A stretch of DNA of 64,000 nt. Source: an uncultured Thermomicrobia bacterium. GTDB taxonomy: Bacteria; Chloroflexota; Chloroflexia; Thermomicrobiales; JALYUS01. The notes under the pieces are model-generated. The model was not told where the DNA came from and ran no database searches. It was given only the letters and a program-made list of their open reading frames with translations. The position numbers and the translations under genes are program-made. How positions within the stretch are numbered: position 1 is the first letter of the stretch; every line of letters starts with the position of its first letter. This document shows positions 62,722-64,000 of the stretch, in pieces. The stretch is taken from assembly GCA_937968015.1 (NCBI GenBank), contig CALBSO010000121.1:18470-82469 (forward strand). Direction: 5' to 3'.

Positions 62722-63630
62722 CTACGACCAGACGACGAGGGCGATCCCGAGGACGGTGAGCAGCGTGCCCGCCACGGCACGCAGGCCGGGCCGCTCGCCG
62801 AGGAGCAGCATCGAAAGCGGGAGCGCGAACAAGGGGGCCGTTGCGCCGAGCACGGCCGTTCTGCCCGCTCCGGCGATCTTCAATGCACCGAGGTAGGTGA
62901 TGCTGGCGAGGCCGGTGCCGAAGATGCCAATGATGGCGAGGAAGAGGAATGTCCGCCCGCCGAACTGCCGGAGCGGGATATGCGCCCGGCCGCGCGAGGC
63001 GACCAGCAGCACGCATGCGGCGACCGGCATGCGAATCAGATTGACCGTGATCGGGTCGGAATGGGCGAGCGCCTTGCTCTGGACGACCGTCGAGAGCGAC
63101 CAACAGACCGCCGCGATCATGCTGAAAACGATCCCGATCATGTTCGTGCGGTCCACGGCGACCGGCCTGGGCGCGGCGATGATCCCGACCCGCACCGGAG
63201 TACGCTTCGGCAGCGAGATGAGCAACACCCCCGTCATCACGACGACCGCGCCGCCGAGCACCTGCACGCGGATCGGCTCGCCATTGAGGAGCCAGGCGAA
63301 GAGGACGGTGAAGAGCGGGAAGCAACCGGAGATCGGCATTGCGCGTGAGACACCTATCAACTTGATCGCGTGATATTGGAGACTGTCTCCCGTTACCATG
63401 CCGATGCAGACGCCGAGGACGATGTAGAGGATGGTAAGCGGCGCCAGTTCACGTAGTGTGCCGGGGTCGCGGACGATCAGGAAGAGGAGGACAAAGAACG
63501 GGATCGTCACGAGGCAGCGCCAGAAATTGACCGCGACCGCGCCGAGCCGTGCCGTCTGCATACGCATCAGCGTGTTCGAAGTCGCCCAGATGATCGCGGC
63601 AATCAGGCCGAGGAGTTCACCGAAACCCAC
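62722..63630 (-). CDS. EamA/DMT-family transporter
   Basis: 302 residues with ten predicted membrane segments in two EamA repeats: FGELLGLIAAIIWATSNTLM ... LPISGCFPLF-type first half and MIGIVFSMIAAVCWSLSTVV in the second, with PLFALPLSMLLLGERPG near the end. Family members export metabolites or take up small solutes. It follows the BFD ferredoxin gene by 3 nt, so it is in the same operon as the oxidoreductase entering from the right. Confidence 0.88.
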   Translation of the reverse strand: MGFGELLGLIAAIIWATSNTLMRMQTARLGAVAVNFWRCLVTIPFFVLLFLIVRDPGTLRELAPLTILYIVLGVCIGMVTGDSLQYHAIKLIGVSRAMPISGCFPLFTVLFAWLLNGEPIRVQVLGGAVVVMTGVLLISLPKRTPVRVGIIAAPRPVAVDRTNMIGIVFSMIAAVCWSLSTVVQSKALAHSDPITVNLIRMPVAACVLLVASRGRAHIPLRQFGGRTFLFLAIIGIFGTGLASITYLGALKIAGAGRTAVLGATAPLFALPLSMLLLGERPGLRAVAGTLLTVLGIALVVWS

Positions 63631-63633
63631 GCG

Positions 63634-63912
63634 TTACTCATCTCTCATATCGGCCAGCACGCCGAGCGTTACGGGCTGCACTGGCGGGCGGGCCGTCATC
63701 GGCGCGAGCATTGCAAGCGGCTGGTCCGTTTCCCTTGCGATGATGGCGGCGATGGCATGGCTGCACCAGCGCCCCTGACACATCCCCATCCCGGCCCGCG
63801 TCCGCCGCTTCACGTCATTGAGCGTCCGTGCGCCCTCATCAATCGCCGCCGCGATCGCCGCGCCGGTAATCTCCTCGCAGCGGCAGATGGTTAGCCCTGT
63901 TCCTTCCATCAT
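63634..63912 (-). CDS. BFD-like [2Fe-2S] protein
   Basis: 92 residues. CRCEEITGAAIAAAIDEGAR and MGMCQGRWC provide the C-x-C and C-x4-C ligands of bacterioferritin-associated-ferredoxin-like [2Fe-2S] domains. Stand-alone copies accompany multi-subunit FAD amino-acid or opine dehydrogenases (HcnABC-like). The ATG overlaps the preceding gene's stop by 4 nt. Confidence 0.87.
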   Translation of the reverse strand: MMEGTGLTICRCEEITGAAIAAAIDEGARTLNDVKRRTRAGMGMCQGRWCSHAIAAIIARETDQPLAMLAPMTARPPVQPVTLGVLADMRDE

Positions 63913-64000
63913 CGCGCCGCCTCCACTATCCGCACCGATTGCCAGACATCCGTAGGGATTGGGCGGAATGCGCCGGGTGTCACCGTCACCGGGAACGGGC
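63909..64000 (-). CDS. C-terminal end of an upstream gene (partial)
   Basis: Only about 30 codons are visible, ending VTVTPGAFRPIPTDVWQSVR and IVEAAR before TGA. The 4-nt overlap with the BFD gene suggests an operon partner, plausibly a flavin oxidoreductase subunit. The fragment is too short to identify. Confidence 0.5.
   Translation of the reverse strand, partial: PFPVTVTPGAFRPIPTDVWQSVRIVEAAR

Overview
The window is GC-rich bacterial DNA with frequent GTG/TTG starts and many 4-8 nt start/stop overlaps. Several traits point to the phylum Chloroflexota, as an inference: a Thr/Ala/Gln-rich spacer and an auracyanin-spaced cupredoxin on a Ser/Thr kinase, two secreted proteins sharing a C-terminal domain I associate with this phylum (61075-62421 and 16190-18367), choice-of-anchor beta-helix and HYR proteins, and dispersed palindromic repeats. 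No rRNA or CRISPR array was seen. There is one tRNA, tRNA-Glu(CTC).

Left block (1-16143, + strand): the distal half of an extracellular contractile injection system (eCIS, Afp/PVC/MAC-like). The order is a DUF4157 protein cut by the window edge, LysM tube-cap protein (Afp7-like), VgrG-like spike (Afp8-like), PAAR tip, gp25-like wedge, baseplate J-like protein, an FHA-tail protein I fusion, a transmembrane Ser/Thr kinase, and a 1721-residue DUF4157 effector candidate. Sheath, tube, ATPase and terminator genes are absent here and are expected to the left. The most interesting point is a phospho-signalling pair built into the machine: the kinase gene overlaps the baseplate gene whose product carries a canonical FHA domain, and the kinase ends outside the membrane in a cupredoxin with all four type-1 copper ligands. 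The effector gene has its own candidate promoter overlapped by an 11-bp inverted repeat.

16190-22664 (- strand): a secreted beta-helix protein and a 1412-residue membrane-anchored protein combining a propeller-like region, a C39-type peptidase, a lytic transglycosylase and four HYR repeats. 22981-28225: tRNA-Glu with a strong promoter, a glycosyltransferase, an M24-fold enzyme that has lost metal ligands, a metallo-beta-lactamase-fold protein with a zinc ribbon, a nitroreductase and a PAS remnant. 28903-30607 is an IS1182-like element with a 4-bp target duplication that cuts the end of a conserved hypothetical gene.

30646-47039: a PhzS-like flavin monooxygenase and an SDR divergent from a PadR regulator; a nucleotidyltransferase; a DrrAB-like ABC exporter with two candidate tandem promoters; a PfkB sugar kinase, DUF2203, SRPBCC, an MFS exporter and a MetE-like protein; then an orphan receiver and a six-GAF histidine kinase with its NarL-type regulator. 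47158-53537: a GNAT pseudogene carrying a 24-bp-arm palindrome, then a surface-polysaccharide set (flippase, glycosyltransferase, LPG-synthase-like membrane protein, epimerase) that includes a relative of KamB/NpmA 16S rRNA A1408 methyltransferases. 53804-64000: class III aminotransferase, SH3 membrane protein, two Gfo/Idh/MocA oxidoreductases, gamma-glutamyltransferase-like enzyme, UBP zinc finger, secreted NlpC/P60-like protein, EamA transporter and the start of a BFD/flavin oxidoreductase operon that leaves the window.
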